A program made the translations under genes and the position numbers. DNA of 64,000 nt from Calonectria ilicicola (Eukaryota; Ascomycota; Sordariomycetes; Hypocreales; Nectriaceae): NCBI GenBank assembly GCA_020809705.1, contig CP085826.1, forward strand, positions 5,518,001 through 5,582,000, read 5' to 3'. The first letter of the stretch is position 1. Each line of letters starts with the position of its first letter. This document shows, one piece after another, positions 24,789 through 34,797 of this stretch. Under the pieces are notes generated by a model that had not been told where the DNA came from, ran no database searches, and worked only from the letters and a program-made list of their open reading frames with translations.

Positions 24789-26091
24789 TCACGACTTCCT
24801 CTCACGGGTAACAGAGGGCTTTTCCCTGGCGCAATGCTTGAGGATCCACGGGTGTATCGCAACCTGATCGAGGGTAATACGCTTCTCGGGGTCCAACACC
24901 ATGAGCTGTTTTCTTGTTAGCAAAAATAGTCCAATTGCTGAGCCGTGATGTTTAAATATTACCCTCTTGATGAGGTCAGTGGCCTCCGGGCTCACCCACG
25001 ACGGGATCTTGACATCTGCACGAATGATTCTTCGGTGTGTCATGACAGGTGAGTCCTCGAAGAAAGGCGCCTCGCCCACCAAAAACTCGTAGGTCAGGAC
25101 ACCTAAGCTCCACAGATCGACCTTTGCGTTGTACCAGTTGTGCGATGTTCCGGGGTTGATCATCTCTGGGGGAAGGTAATCTAGAGTTCCGCACATGGTT
25201 CGTCGTCGGTCGCCGGGAGCATGGACACTCCAACCAAAATCGGAGATCTTAATTTCGCCATGGATACCGACCAAGATGTTCTCAGGCTTGATATCTCGGT
25301 GGATGACGTGCTTTCGGTGGAGGTAGCGAAGTGCGGAGGCCATCTGAGCGATGTATTGAGCCGACTTCCACTCAGGGAAGCGGCTCTCTTTTCGGAGGTG
25401 CTTGTACAGCTCACCTTTGCCGGCAAACTCCAGGATAAGGAACACACGCTTGCTATCATGGAAGTGGCCAAACAGCTGCAAGACGTTGGGGTGTCTCAAG
25501 TTGCTCTGAATCTCGATCTCTCGCTGGACCTGCAGCTTGATGTCGCCTCGGAGCTCATGCTTGTGCAGCACCTTGAGCGCGCAGATGAATCCCGTTGTTC
25601 GCTCCTTGGCGAGGTACACACGTCCAAACTTTCCCTTGCCGAGCGGTCGACCGATCTCGAACATGCCAAGGTGGAACTGCTTGGGGATGTTGGGCTGCTC
25701 TATCAATGAAGCAGCAGCGAGTTCCAATTCCTCTTCGGTGGGTTCCATGGACGCCTTGGACGACGAGGATGATGGAAGCTGCTTTCTGGGAGGAGACGAG
25801 GGCGCGGCTTTTCGCTGAGAGGCTTGCGAGGGGAGGGTGACAACAGTGTTGCTGCTCTGTGACTGGAGCGCGACCTTTAGGAGGTTTGGTCGGCTTGCGC
25901 CATGGGTAGACTGAGAAGATGTCGTGGCCTGCGAAGGTCGGTCAGTATTCAGATGCGCGGAGAGCGTCACATTTGGCGGTCAGTCGTACCTTGGCCTTGG
26001 AGTACAACTTGGAGGAGCCATCTCCAATAGGATCGTTCTCGTCATGGACGGACATGCTCTCGAAGCGAGCCTCAATCGTTCGGGTAGCCAT
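24789..26091 (-). CDS. IPL1: Aurora kinase (Ipl1/Ark1 type)
   Basis: Model: exons 26091-25990, 25928-24963 and 24905-24789, giving 394 aa; introns are 61 and 57 nt. The start is [21 protein letters not shown] Ser/Gln-rich N-terminal extension of about 120 residues precedes the kinase domain (about 123-375) with [40 protein letters not shown], the activation-loop [15 protein letters not shown] and [13 protein letters not shown]. The [10 protein letters not shown] / [12 protein letters not shown] pair is diagnostic of Aurora kinases. As the catalytic part of the chromosomal passenger complex it corrects kinetochore attachment and regulates cytokinesis. All catalytic residues are present. The short exon 3 begins [10 protein letters not shown]. 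Fungi usually have a single Aurora, so this is likely the essential one. Confidence 0.96.
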
Positions 26092-26692
26092 TATGGTGGA
26101 GGGAGTGCACAACTGCTGGGGTTAGTAGGGCGGTTTGTGGACGAAGGAAGATGGATACGTCTGGGGCTTAAATGTAGTTCGCTCTAGGTTTGTATCCTCT
26201 TTCGTCGTTCCTAGCCGGGACCAAACAAACTGGGGTTATGAAAGGTTGGCATGACAACCCCCGGCGCCCGCTAAGTGTCCTAGCGCCTGTGGTCCTGGTC
26301 GCCCTGGGCGGTCTGTTTTCTCCGTCAATCAAGCACCGGCCGGCCCAATTTTGCACTTCGTTGAGGATATTATTTATCATTTAGACGATTTATTTATTCC
26401 TATGTGGAATGAGTATTATTTCATTGGTTTATTTCGTGATTGTACTTGGGGTTTTGTGAGCGTCAACATTGCCCCAACGCCAGCTTAGTCATTCGTTTGT
26501 ATGGCGCGGCAATCACCTGTGCCTATCGCTAATTTAGTTTGGCGCTTATTATTGTGACGGGTGTCAGTGCGCCGATGCTAACTAAGCCCCTAGCAACCAA
26601 CTTGTTTGTCTCAAATTGTTGATTATTAGTTATTAATGATTAAAACTAATTACACGTACTTAGATCCTCCTTCAGCACGCATTCAGCAGCTA
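26092..26692. other. Gene-free region upstream of Aurora
   Basis: A 601-base region between the Aurora start and the 3' end of the orphan gene. The part from 26385 to 26690 is AT-rich with ATTTATT/ATTAAT words. A promoter for Aurora is expected here; no gene seen. Confidence 0.55.
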
Positions 26693-27946
26693 TCATAACC
26701 GGTTGAATGCGCCTTTGAGCGGCTGCTCGTAGATGTGAGCTCTGGCCTCCAAAAATTTGTAACGAGCTTTAAACATGCTCCTCTCTCTGTCCCACACGTT
26801 CCTGTCGTTTGGGTTCCTTTCAACTTTGCTCTCGGCCTCCACGACCAGCATCATGGCCGATCCAGCCCGCTGCATGGCGCTCTTACAGCTGTGGAAGTGG
26901 TCCCGAGACATGATCCGGCGAAGGCCAACATAGTCGTTGAGCAGCTCAACCTCATCTCGCCATCTGCAAAGATTCTCAAGCATGTACCGCAGGCATTGAG
27001 GCTCATGCTCATACGTGTAGCGCAAATCCTTGCGGGTTAGCTCTTGGTAGTGGTAGAGAGTATAGTCGTTTTGGACGCTGCCCCAAAGACCCAGTTTCGG
27101 GATCACATTTTGTAGACCTGGCTCAATACTTTGAAGCCGGACGCTAAGCTCCTCGGTTTTCCGGGGACAGAAGACGAAAGTGTGCCAGACTTTGCGCCAG
27201 GCCAAGTAGAGCTTGGACAACTCATCAAAACCAGGTATGGGCCGGCTCCAGAAAAGAATGTCGGCAAACCAGATCGGGGGCTTGGAGAAGAGAACCAACT
27301 TCTCAAAACGAGTTCGAAGTAAATCTTCATAACCCTTGACTTGCTCCTTTCCTAAGATCAAGTCGCCGTTATTTGACTGTAGGGCGCGTAGTTGGGCGAA
27401 AGCGTTACGCTCAGGTGAGACTGGACCATTGTATGGGCCTAGCATATCGTAGGAAACTGCAAAGTTGAGGACGTCCTCTCCTTTTACTCTCAGTTGGCTC
27501 TTGCTGAGGACGAATACCCTAACGGCCTCGGCGATGTCATCGGGGTTCACGGCCGTGGTAGAGTCACTTCCATCGATATTTGGCCACGGGGATATGTACC
27601 ACTGGCGAAGTTTAACAGACCGCGGGACATCGAGGCGATGTTGGCCTATCTCGATTTTGGGGCCAAGGAAATTCCGCTCCTGGGCGTCCTGAGAGTTTAT
27701 GGCTGCAATATTTTCTAGAAAGCCATCCTCTTCGGAGCTTGGTGATGGCTCCCGATTCCGGCCAGGCATTATCTGGGGCTCGGTACAGCAGTGCTCAGTG
27801 CAGATGCTGTAGCCAGTGTCGTAAATAAATGCCATGATATCCTCCAGACGGACTCTCTGGAGGAGTTGTCTCCCTTCTGGGGAAAGGCTGTATTTCCGGT
27901 TGGCACTTGCCAGAGCTTGCTGGGATAAGGTGCCTGAGGTAGCCAT
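26693..27946 (-). CDS. Unassigned 417 aa protein
   Basis: I do not recognise this protein. It is an uninterrupted frame of 417 codons starting MATSGTLSQQALASAN, with natural-looking composition (Trp, Cys and charged residues evenly spread). There is no signal peptide or membrane segment. Visible traits: a CTEHCC cluster near residue 49-54; an acidic stretch PSPSSEEDG; a central aromatic part with YNGPVSPERNAFAQLRAL; and a C-terminal half rich in Arg/Glu, predicted helical (YMLENLCRWRDEVELLNDYV, then ARYKFLEARAHIYEQ). It lies between Aurora and TIP41, divergent from TIP41 across 1 kb. The length, lack of stops and absence of a competing gene support coding. It may be a lineage-restricted fungal protein. 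Confidence 0.72.
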   Translation of the reverse strand: MATSGTLSQQALASANRKYSLSPEGRQLLQRVRLEDIMAFIYDTGYSICTEHCCTEPQIMPGRNREPSPSSEEDGFLENIAAINSQDAQERNFLGPKIEIGQHRLDVPRSVKLRQWYISPWPNIDGSDSTTAVNPDDIAEAVRVFVLSKSQLRVKGEDVLNFAVSYDMLGPYNGPVSPERNAFAQLRALQSNNGDLILGKEQVKGYEDLLRTRFEKLVLFSKPPIWFADILFWSRPIPGFDELSKLYLAWRKVWHTFVFCPRKTEELSVRLQSIEPGLQNVIPKLGLWGSVQNDYTLYHYQELTRKDLRYTYEHEPQCLRYMLENLCRWRDEVELLNDYVGLRRIMSRDHFHSCKSAMQRAGSAMMLVVEAESKVERNPNDRNVWDRERSMFKARYKFLEARAHIYEQPLKGAFNRL

Positions 27947-28957
27947 GGCCTCTGAAGAAACCCAATATCAAAAGAAATAATATGCGGTATGTAGTTTAGA
28001 GGAATGAAAATGATATTTGGTTGGTGATGGACGCTTGGAGCAAAAGTAAAATCTGTGGTAGACTGGATGATATTAATGGATTCTGGACAAGCAAAAGGCC
28101 CAATGAGACGATTTATATACATGAATCATCTGGAATAAAGGAGATAGGATGTGATCTCCGAATAGAACAGCGAAGTAAAATGCTTGCCATAGCTAATAGT
28201 GACGTCCTTGATGGCATCAGGCAACACCGATTGGGGGGGCAGCCAGGTTCCTGCAACTCAAGGTTGGACATGGAGAGCATGCATGATCTTTGGCAAACCT
28301 AACATTGAAAAGAAATTCAATCATATATTTATGGGCTGTGCGGTTTGGTCCTGGATTGTGAATCACATGGGCATACCTGTATGGTCTTGGCTGAAATGGA
28401 ACTGTTTAAACTCCATATCAACCTTGAAGATTGCTTTTGCCTGTTCTTTTTAGACCCCTCCAAACAATAAAGTCTGGGCTCCATGACCCGTGAGGTATGC
28501 CGTTTCTTTCATGGAGAACCGGGTGACTATTTACAGCGAGATCCTGCCCTGCGCATGGCTAGGCAGAGGGGGATGGGGAAGGTAGAATGAATAGTAGCCA
28601 TGACGAAAATCATTTTTGATATAATGATCAAAATAAAAAGGATGCCCTCCTAAAAAAGAGAAAAATCAGCAGTGGGTAGAAGGACTTCGTGTTGTCGATA
28701 AATTCAAGAGGACCTCTTCTTTTCTGGTGGTTTTCTTTCTCGATTGGGCTAAACCGCTGCTGCTCAAGTTACAGAGGTAAAATTCTTGGCCGTTTCGGAG
28801 CTCCCCCGCCAAAAACTGATACCCCACTAGAGCTTCAACTCCTCAACTTTTGGTGAAACAAGCCAGCATCGTACATCCCCAGCTATCGCTCCGGCTTCTT
28901 TTTTTTTTCCTTCTCGCCCAGCGCTTTTCGAGCATCCTTGTATTTAAACCACCCACA
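27947..28957. other. Divergent intergenic region, orphan gene / TIP41
   Basis: A 1.0 kb gap. A C/T-rich tract at 28895-28916 lies about 50 bases before the TIP41 ATG, a common fungal core-promoter feature. A short open frame at 28199-28453 is discussed among the rejected items. Confidence 0.5.
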
Positions 28958-29854
28958 ATGAACCACATAAGTTCCGTCAACGAACCGTTCCCCACGCCGC
29001 AGACCCTCGCGGCTGGCACCACGACGCATGCGCAGCGCCGCTTCCGCATCGCGACCCGCAAGCTGCCCATCTCAAAGGCCGGCGTCATCGATGACCTCAC
29101 AGAGCGCATCGGCATCCCCATGCCCGAAATGATCTTTGGAGACAACCTCGTCTCCATCACCCACGCTCCTTCGGGCTGGTCTCTCGTCTTCACCACCCCG
29201 GAGGCCCTCGACGGCGTCGACAAGACGGACAAGCACATGCTCAAAGTCGCCTACGCCCGCGACTGGGAGAGCACCCGTGAGAGCACCACCCAGGGCATCA
29301 AGGAAGTTGTCAAGCCCTACGACTGGAGCTACTCCACCGCATACGCCGGCACCGTCGACCCCGCTGCCGAGAAGCAGTTCCAGCCTTCGGAGAAACCCAT
29401 CCCCATCGAGCTGCTGAAGCGCCGTGACCCCATCCTGTTCTTTGACGAGGTCATGCTGTACGAGAGCGAGCTCGATGATAACGGCATATCTATTTTCAGC
29501 GCAAAGGTTCGCGTGCACGAGCAGCGCATGCTACTGCTTTGCCGGCTGTTTATGCGCCTCGATAATGTCCTTCTTCGAGTTCGGGACACACGGGTCTATG
29601 TCGATTTCGAGACAGACGAGGTGATCCGCGAGTATACGGCCCAGGAGGATAGCTTTGAGAATGTCAAAAGGGTAAGTGTCCCAAGACGCGGGAATGGGCA
29701 TTGTGTATCATACTGACCCTTTTCGACACAGAAACTCTTCATGTCTGGACGACTACCAGACGACATCACGATTGCGCTTCGAGACCCTAACGTGCTGGCT
29801 CCTCTTCTACCATTTGTGGAACAACGAAGAGAGGCCGTCAACCTGGCGGCGTAG
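28958..29854 (+). CDS. TIP41: TIP41-family TOR-pathway protein
   Basis: Model: exons 28958-29671 and 29732-29854, giving 278 aa; the 60-nt intron has GTAAGT and ACACAG. The start MNHISSVNEPFPTPQTL follows an ACCCACA context; upstream codons have no nearer in-frame ATG of family type. Family motifs: PEMIFGDN, the central block DPILFFDEVMLYESELDDNG, the segment RMLLLCRLFMRLDNVLLRVRD, and the exon 2 end LPDDITIALRDPN, which is the conserved TIP41 C-terminal motif. In yeast Tip41 binds Tap42 and affects PP2A-like phosphatases downstream of TORC1; in animals TIPRL binds PP2A-type catalytic subunits. Cytosolic. It is convergent with the disordered-protein gene. Confidence 0.95.
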
Positions 29855-30176
29855 GAAACAACGTCCTATTCAGAGTCTAGGAATTTACAATTGATAATGG
29901 CGTTCCGGAATATTGATTGCGTTCTCTCACGACACGACGGAGGGTTTAGTAGACAGGGCCTCATAGAATAAGTCTGCTTGGTTGGATATCGAAAGACACT
30001 GAAATGGTTCGGTTCCTTTTCCCCCAGGTGCTAAAATACATGGCACATTCAAGTACAACAAAAACAGCATCATTCAAAGTTCATGAACCCCGTGACTCCA
30101 ATGCACTGTTGGTACCACACCGACTAACGCCATGCAACTCCCTTCTCGCCAACCATCCTAGCCCAGAACGCTGGAA
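29855..30176. other. Convergent 3' intergenic region
   Basis: A 322-base gap between TIP41 and the disordered-protein gene; no feature seen beyond probable 3' ends. Confidence 0.6.
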
Positions 30177-31976
30177 TCATCTTGCACCTGACGGTGATGA
30201 GCTTTGTGTGACCTCCTCGTACTCGAGCTCCCACCTATCCACCTCCTTAAATTTCTTTGTAGCGACCTTAAGCTCGTCTGCAGACGTGGTTTCGCTGCTT
30301 TGCTGGGTGCCATTATCAAAAGTGTCCTCTGGGAGGGGCTCAAATCTGCTTTCCTCATTTTCGTCGCTTTCTCCTTGTGCTTCCCCCTGTCCATTTTCGT
30401 TTTCGTTTTCATTTTCATTTTCTTTGTCAGACGACCGCCGAGAGTACGTTCGGTTACTTCGCCCTTCAGGTCTGGCAGAGGCGGGTGTCTGTCTTGGCTT
30501 CAGAGCTGAGTGAGCTGTGCGTCCACCTCGTGAACCTGGACGAGCGGAGGGTGCACGACTACCCTGCCGTCTGCGAGCAGCCCTGCCCTCTACATATGAT
30601 AGTTCATCATCTCCCTCAGGCATTTCTGTCGTGTCATACTCCCCTTCACTCTCGCCAAAGGGATCATCCCTCTGCTTCCTGTACCGTCGCTTTGGTAGCA
30701 TGCTAGTGAGATCAGCTGTAGTGATTTCGGGAGAGGGTTGTCGCCGAGTTGTCCCACGGCCTCGTGTGACAGGGGCTTTGGATTGACCATAGTTGGGGGA
30801 GTGCGTCAAAGAAGGTGGAGAGGACATATCAGACATGTTGTCAACCCCCCGGACTGGGGTGGTAAACGATGGTCGTCGCCGCCGCTTGGCCAGTGTATGG
30901 ATATCTGGCCAGACGGTGCCATTGTCCTCTGAATCGCTGCTAGCTGGAGGCGCCATGATGTCATCATCATTCACTGGCGTTACTGGTCTATCAGACAGGA
31001 CTGGCGGAGGTCCCAGCGGTGATGAAATGGACGAAAGCGAGGAAGAATCACTGTCCTCTGCCAGGTCGCCTGGTTCTTCGTCCCTATTTGTTTCCTGCTC
31101 GTGCTCTTCTTCTTCCTCTTCCTCTTCATCTGCCTCAACTCGTGAAATCTTTTCTGGTCTCCCGCTACTGAGTAGGGCATCCTCGCTTTTTCTCTTCCTG
31201 GATCTTGTTGACCTTGCACTGGCCTCGACTTCTGGTGAACTAACAACTCGTTCGTCATCTACTTCAGGTGCAGGCTGTGTGCGTCGCCTATTGTTTAAAG
31301 GAGTTGATTCAGCCTCGGGCAGAAACTCCTCTTCGCTCTCAGAATTGTCCTCTTGACCCGTGCCAGTTCCATCTCGGAGCGGTTTTCGACCTGTGCCTAA
31401 AATACTGGGCTCTCTCGCACGTCGCCTAAAGGTACCGAAATGGAGGGTCGAGCTAATGCTTGGTGTGTTGCCACCACGGCTGCTTGGTCTGATTGGGGGG
31501 TCGTTTCGGCCAATGATGCTAGACTGACGCGGGCGTCGCTTGAAAGTACTTAGATTGAGGGACGAAGTATCGGTTGATTGCATGCCCTGGGGCATCTCCC
31601 CATCCTCGAAGCTGTCATCGAGATCACCAAATACGTCGTCGTCGGCGAGGTCGAGCCCGGTCGTGTCTCTTCTATGCGCAGGCGTTGCCATAGCGCGCCG
31701 CCCAATCTCCACAGAGCTTCCAGATTCTGCATCATCAAGGCCGTGGCCGCTGGTGGTGGGGTTGTCGTGGATATCGGCAGGTTTGTTTATTGTCTGTATT
31801 TCCTCACTGGCGTCGGTTGGGAGAGGCCCCGACGAGCGCGTCGTTCGTCTTCGGCCTCTCTCTGGGGACTGGGCTGGTCTCGGGGCGTCACTGTCGCTAG
31901 CTTCGACTTCGACGTTGGTAGGCGGTGCCTTAGCTTTGGCAGTCCGAACTGGGGCGCGTCGCTTCGGTCGAGGCAT
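30177..31976 (-). CDS. Disordered, highly charged nuclear-type protein of unknown function
   Basis: Single exon, 599 aa, starting MPRPKRRAPVRTAKAKAP. Nearly the whole chain is low-complexity and charged. There are many Arg/Lys clusters (RKRKSED, KRRRRPSF, KRRYRKQRDDPF) that could be nuclear localisation or DNA-binding patches, an E8 run (EADEEEEEEEEHEQE), SSSLSSISS, and an (EN)n tract near 527. Two related motifs stand out: TFKRRPRQSSIIG (about 144-156) and TFRRRAREPSILG (about 182-194). The only segment likely to fold is the C-terminus, KKFKEVDRWELEYEEVT. I cannot name it. A chromatin, kinetochore or nucleolar role would suit the composition but is only inference. Long stop-free frame and compositional bias unlike the flanks support coding. 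Confidence 0.85.
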   Translation of the reverse strand: MPRPKRRAPVRTAKAKAPPTNVEVEASDSDAPRPAQSPERGRRRTTRSSGPLPTDASEEIQTINKPADIHDNPTTSGHGLDDAESGSSVEIGRRAMATPAHRRDTTGLDLADDDVFGDLDDSFEDGEMPQGMQSTDTSSLNLSTFKRRPRQSSIIGRNDPPIRPSSRGGNTPSISSTLHFGTFRRRAREPSILGTGRKPLRDGTGTGQEDNSESEEEFLPEAESTPLNNRRRTQPAPEVDDERVVSSPEVEASARSTRSRKRKSEDALLSSGRPEKISRVEADEEEEEEEEHEQETNRDEEPGDLAEDSDSSSLSSISSPLGPPPVLSDRPVTPVNDDDIMAPPASSDSEDNGTVWPDIHTLAKRRRRPSFTTPVRGVDNMSDMSSPPSLTHSPNYGQSKAPVTRGRGTTRRQPSPEITTADLTSMLPKRRYRKQRDDPFGESEGEYDTTEMPEGDDELSYVEGRAARRRQGSRAPSARPGSRGGRTAHSALKPRQTPASARPEGRSNRTYSRRSSDKENENENENENGQGEAQGESDENEESRFEPLPEDTFDNGTQQSSETTSADELKVATKKFKEVDRWELEYEEVTQSSSPSGAR

Positions 31977-32605
31977 TGTGGAGGTAATAAAATGCGAAAA
32001 CTTGGACTCGAAGAGTGCTGTGCTCGGAAAGCTCCTAGGAAGTGTTCAACCGGCTCTAGAAGCCTAGAGAGAGTTGCGGGAGAATTTGATAGTGGGTGGG
32101 CGCAAAGCTGGGATGATATTGTGGGAGAGAAACACGCCTGCCCAAGCGCGTCGCGACCGTGGTTAAAGCTAAACTCCATCCACACTACACACGGCCGCCA
32201 TCTCAAATGGCCCACTGAAAACACCGGGCGCTCGGACCACCGCACCCCGAAATTCCACAAAAAATGAATGCCGGATCAGGATAGATAGATATCTTCACAT
32301 GTCTTGCAAATAGGCCTGGGACAGTTGGCTTAATCGTAGCAGAAAGGTTTATTACATATAATGTCTTACAGGTGTTTTCTTACAGCTATTTTATTACATG
32401 TGGAGATCGTTTATCAGCAGCCATCTAAAAAAAAAAAAAAGTCTATACACCGCCCTTCCCTTCCCTTCTCCCTTGTTGGTGATATCGTTCGTATACGTGC
32501 CTTATGCCCAAAGCCTTGGTATCTGCGCCGTAGTATTTTGTTTTGTACATCTCTCGCTCATCGTACACGTCTCTTTTTGAGGGTGGTTTCAATGCAGTGC
32601 ATTGT
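31977..32605. other. Gene-free region between the disordered protein and MRH4
   Basis: A 629-base gap that holds the promoter of the disordered-protein gene and the 3' end of MRH4. An A14 run lies at 32427-32440. No gene seen. Confidence 0.55.
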
Positions 32606-34429
32606 TTAGATTAGAGCCTGTCCCATGAACATGCTCGTCTTCACTTCTGCCACGACGTCCTTGCGATCATCATTGCCAACTAGAACGATTCCACGGCCAC
32701 GTCGTCCCATTCGTCCAGCACGTCCAAGTCGGTGGATAAAGTCAATAGTCGTGTGGGGCACATCGTACAGAACGACATGGCGAACAGCCAGAGTGTCAAT
32801 ACCTCGAGAGGCCAGATCCGTCACGACAAGAACCCTGACATTGGGTAGTGATCGACGACCACCTGAAGGCGCTTGAGGAGTTGTGATCCGCAGGGGTTCT
32901 GCAGTTGTAAAGGTATCCAGGATTTCGCCGTGGCGTTTTTCGGGAGTGTCCCTGTGCAACGCATTGGCATTGATACCCTTGGAACGAAGGTACTCGGCCA
33001 GCTCCTCCGTCTTCTCACGCTCATTCACAAATACCATGATGCGGCGAACATCGATTTCGTCCTTGACAAGACCTTCGTGCTTGGATGCTTCACGGCCAAT
33101 ACCGTAGATAGCATCAGCGCATGCCAAATCCTTGTTGTTGCGATAGGGGTCCTTAGAAACGTCAATGACACCAAGTTGAACTCGGCGTGGGATAGCATGA
33201 AGATTGGGCGTTGTGATTCGAATCATCTTGGGGTAGTTGGTAGCTAGGTAGTTGTTGAGTTTCCTTGGAATAGTTGCTGAACAGCAAATGAACTGCTTCA
33301 TCGATGGTGTCGCTCGTTCAATGATACTGGTCGTAACTGGTGCGAAGCTTCGGTCAAACAGAGAGTCGGCCTCATCCACAATCAGGTGGGTGACTCGGGA
33401 AAGAATGTTCGGGTCCGAGTCAGCAATCGAGGCAAGTAAGTGGGGTGTTGATACAATGACGTCCACGCCTCTAGGTCCGTACAAGTTGCGCTGAATTTGC
33501 TGCGGTTTAAGATCAGAGGAAAGCATTTCGGTTTTGAACTTGGCCACATGAGATATGGACTTGGCGACCTTCACAACCTGATGTGCAAGTTCGGCTGTTG
33601 GGACCAGGATAATGGCCTTGGGGCGAGCCATGGTAGGATGAGGTTCATCAAAAGGCTTGCCCTTGACAGTTCCTGATTCTTGTAGCTCCTTATCAGCAAT
33701 CCAGCGCTCCTTGTAAGCTTTGATTTCTGGGTCCTCGGCTTCACTGATCTTTAGCGCATCAATTGCTGGTAACAAATACGCCAATGTCTTCCCAGAACCT
33801 GTTTCAGCCGCAAGCAGGAAAGACTGTTTCCCCTCAGCAGCCTTCTTGGTACCCGATGCTGAATTTTGGCCCAGAAGCGCAGGGATTGCTAGTTTCTGCA
33901 CTGGTGTGGGTTTGATATCAACCATGCCCTTGAACAGTTCGTCGGAGAGGGCAACCTGAAGGGACGGCAAGAGGTCAAAGTTGTCAAAGGATTCATATTC
34001 TGCCATGCGTTCTTTGACGGACGAACGCCTCCCATATGAAATCGTAGTCAAGGCGCGCTGCATCTTGAGTGCCTTTCGATCGTCCGAATCCCTGGCTTTG
34101 GCACCTCGCTTTCCTTCTTTTCCTCTGGATTCCTTGGTAGCCAGCGCCCGATTGCGCGCTGCTCGTCGAGCTGGGTCGATATTGGCAACAGTCCTGTTCA
34201 TGCCGCCAAAAGGACCGGGGGCAGATTCTCGTCGTTTTCTTCGATCATCGCGGGACGGGGGTGCTTGGCCGACTCGATCAGCGAGCACCATGCGTGAAGG
34301 GCGAGGCTTCATTTGATGCGAAGCGAGGCGTTGACTGACGCATGGTTGCAACACTGGCCGTATCGCGAGGACAGGGCGACTCGTGGAGAAACATAGGGAA
34401 CAGATCGACTTTGCAGCAATGCGATGCAT
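32606..34429 (-). CDS. MRH4: Mitochondrial DEAD-box RNA helicase
   Basis: Single exon, 607 aa. The N-terminus MHRIAAKSICSLCFSTSRPV is basic and free of acids for the first ~50 residues, a mitochondrial targeting pattern. Helicase motifs in order: Q-motif region TPVQKLAIPALLG (175-187), motif I AETGSGKT (208-215), PTAELAHQ (Ia), VSTPHLL, DEAD (352-355), motif III CSAT (383-386), VFVNEREKTEELAEYL, VVTDLASRGID (V) and HRLGRAGR (566-573, VI). It resembles yeast Mrh4, which acts late in assembly of the large mitochondrial ribosomal subunit at the 21S rRNA. A ~60-residue insert between motifs I and Ia (about 225-268) is longer than in generic DEAD-box enzymes and is usual for Mrh4. Assignment to Mrh4 and not to another mitochondrial helicase is by overall resemblance. 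Confidence 0.92.
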   Translation of the reverse strand: MHRIAAKSICSLCFSTSRPVLAIRPVLQPCVSQRLASHQMKPRPSRMVLADRVGQAPPSRDDRRKRRESAPGPFGGMNRTVANIDPARRAARNRALATKESRGKEGKRGAKARDSDDRKALKMQRALTTISYGRRSSVKERMAEYESFDNFDLLPSLQVALSDELFKGMVDIKPTPVQKLAIPALLGQNSASGTKKAAEGKQSFLLAAETGSGKTLAYLLPAIDALKISEAEDPEIKAYKERWIADKELQESGTVKGKPFDEPHPTMARPKAIILVPTAELAHQVVKVAKSISHVAKFKTEMLSSDLKPQQIQRNLYGPRGVDVIVSTPHLLASIADSDPNILSRVTHLIVDEADSLFDRSFAPVTTSIIERATPSMKQFICCSATIPRKLNNYLATNYPKMIRITTPNLHAIPRRVQLGVIDVSKDPYRNNKDLACADAIYGIGREASKHEGLVKDEIDVRRIMVFVNEREKTEELAEYLRSKGINANALHRDTPEKRHGEILDTFTTAEPLRITTPQAPSGGRRSLPNVRVLVVTDLASRGIDTLAVRHVVLYDVPHTTIDFIHRLGRAGRMGRRGRGIVLVGNDDRKDVVAEVKTSMFMGQALI

Positions 34430-34797
34430 TTTGCTGATGGGATATGGTCAATGTTGCACAGCGACCGTTTGTAAATTTCGTTGGTGACTTGAATCTTTTT
34501 TTTTCCCCACGATGATATCCGTAGGAGCTATTGGACTAAGTGGCGTGTGGGGCAACAACCCACCATCACAAGCACTCCACCATAACTACAGGGGGTTCAG
34601 AGGGATCATGAACTACCAGTTTATGTACATCACCACACTGGTAAGATAAAAAAAAAATACACCCTAAAATTTACAAATATAGACAAATTACACTCATGTT
34701 CTCTTAGATACTGTTTCCTTCTTGAATATGTAATGCCAGCCTTGCTGTTCCAATCTTCAACCGGTCCTCGGCATCCAGGGCCAAGTACATCACGCAG
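34430..34797. other. Gene-free gap upstream of MRH4
   Basis: A 368-base AT-rich gap holding the MRH4 promoter and the 3' end of the next minus-strand gene. T9 at about 34496 and A9 at about 34648; nothing else. Confidence 0.55.

Noticed and set aside
28199..28453. Short plus-strand frame with an NHIFMGCAVWSWI segment, vaguely like the zinc-binding end of a non-LTR reverse transcriptase
   Set aside because: Only 84 codons, no reverse transcriptase domain nearby, no poly(A) tail or target-site duplication. The likeness is too weak to claim.
26693..29854. Idea that the orphan gene, TIP41 and Aurora form a functional cluster
   Set aside because: Orientations alternate, each gene has its own promoter space and the functions are unrelated; adjacency alone is not evidence.
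31578..32267. 229-codon plus-strand frame over the start of the disordered-protein gene
   Set aside because: Mostly antisense to a supported coding exon and low-complexity; no splice partners.
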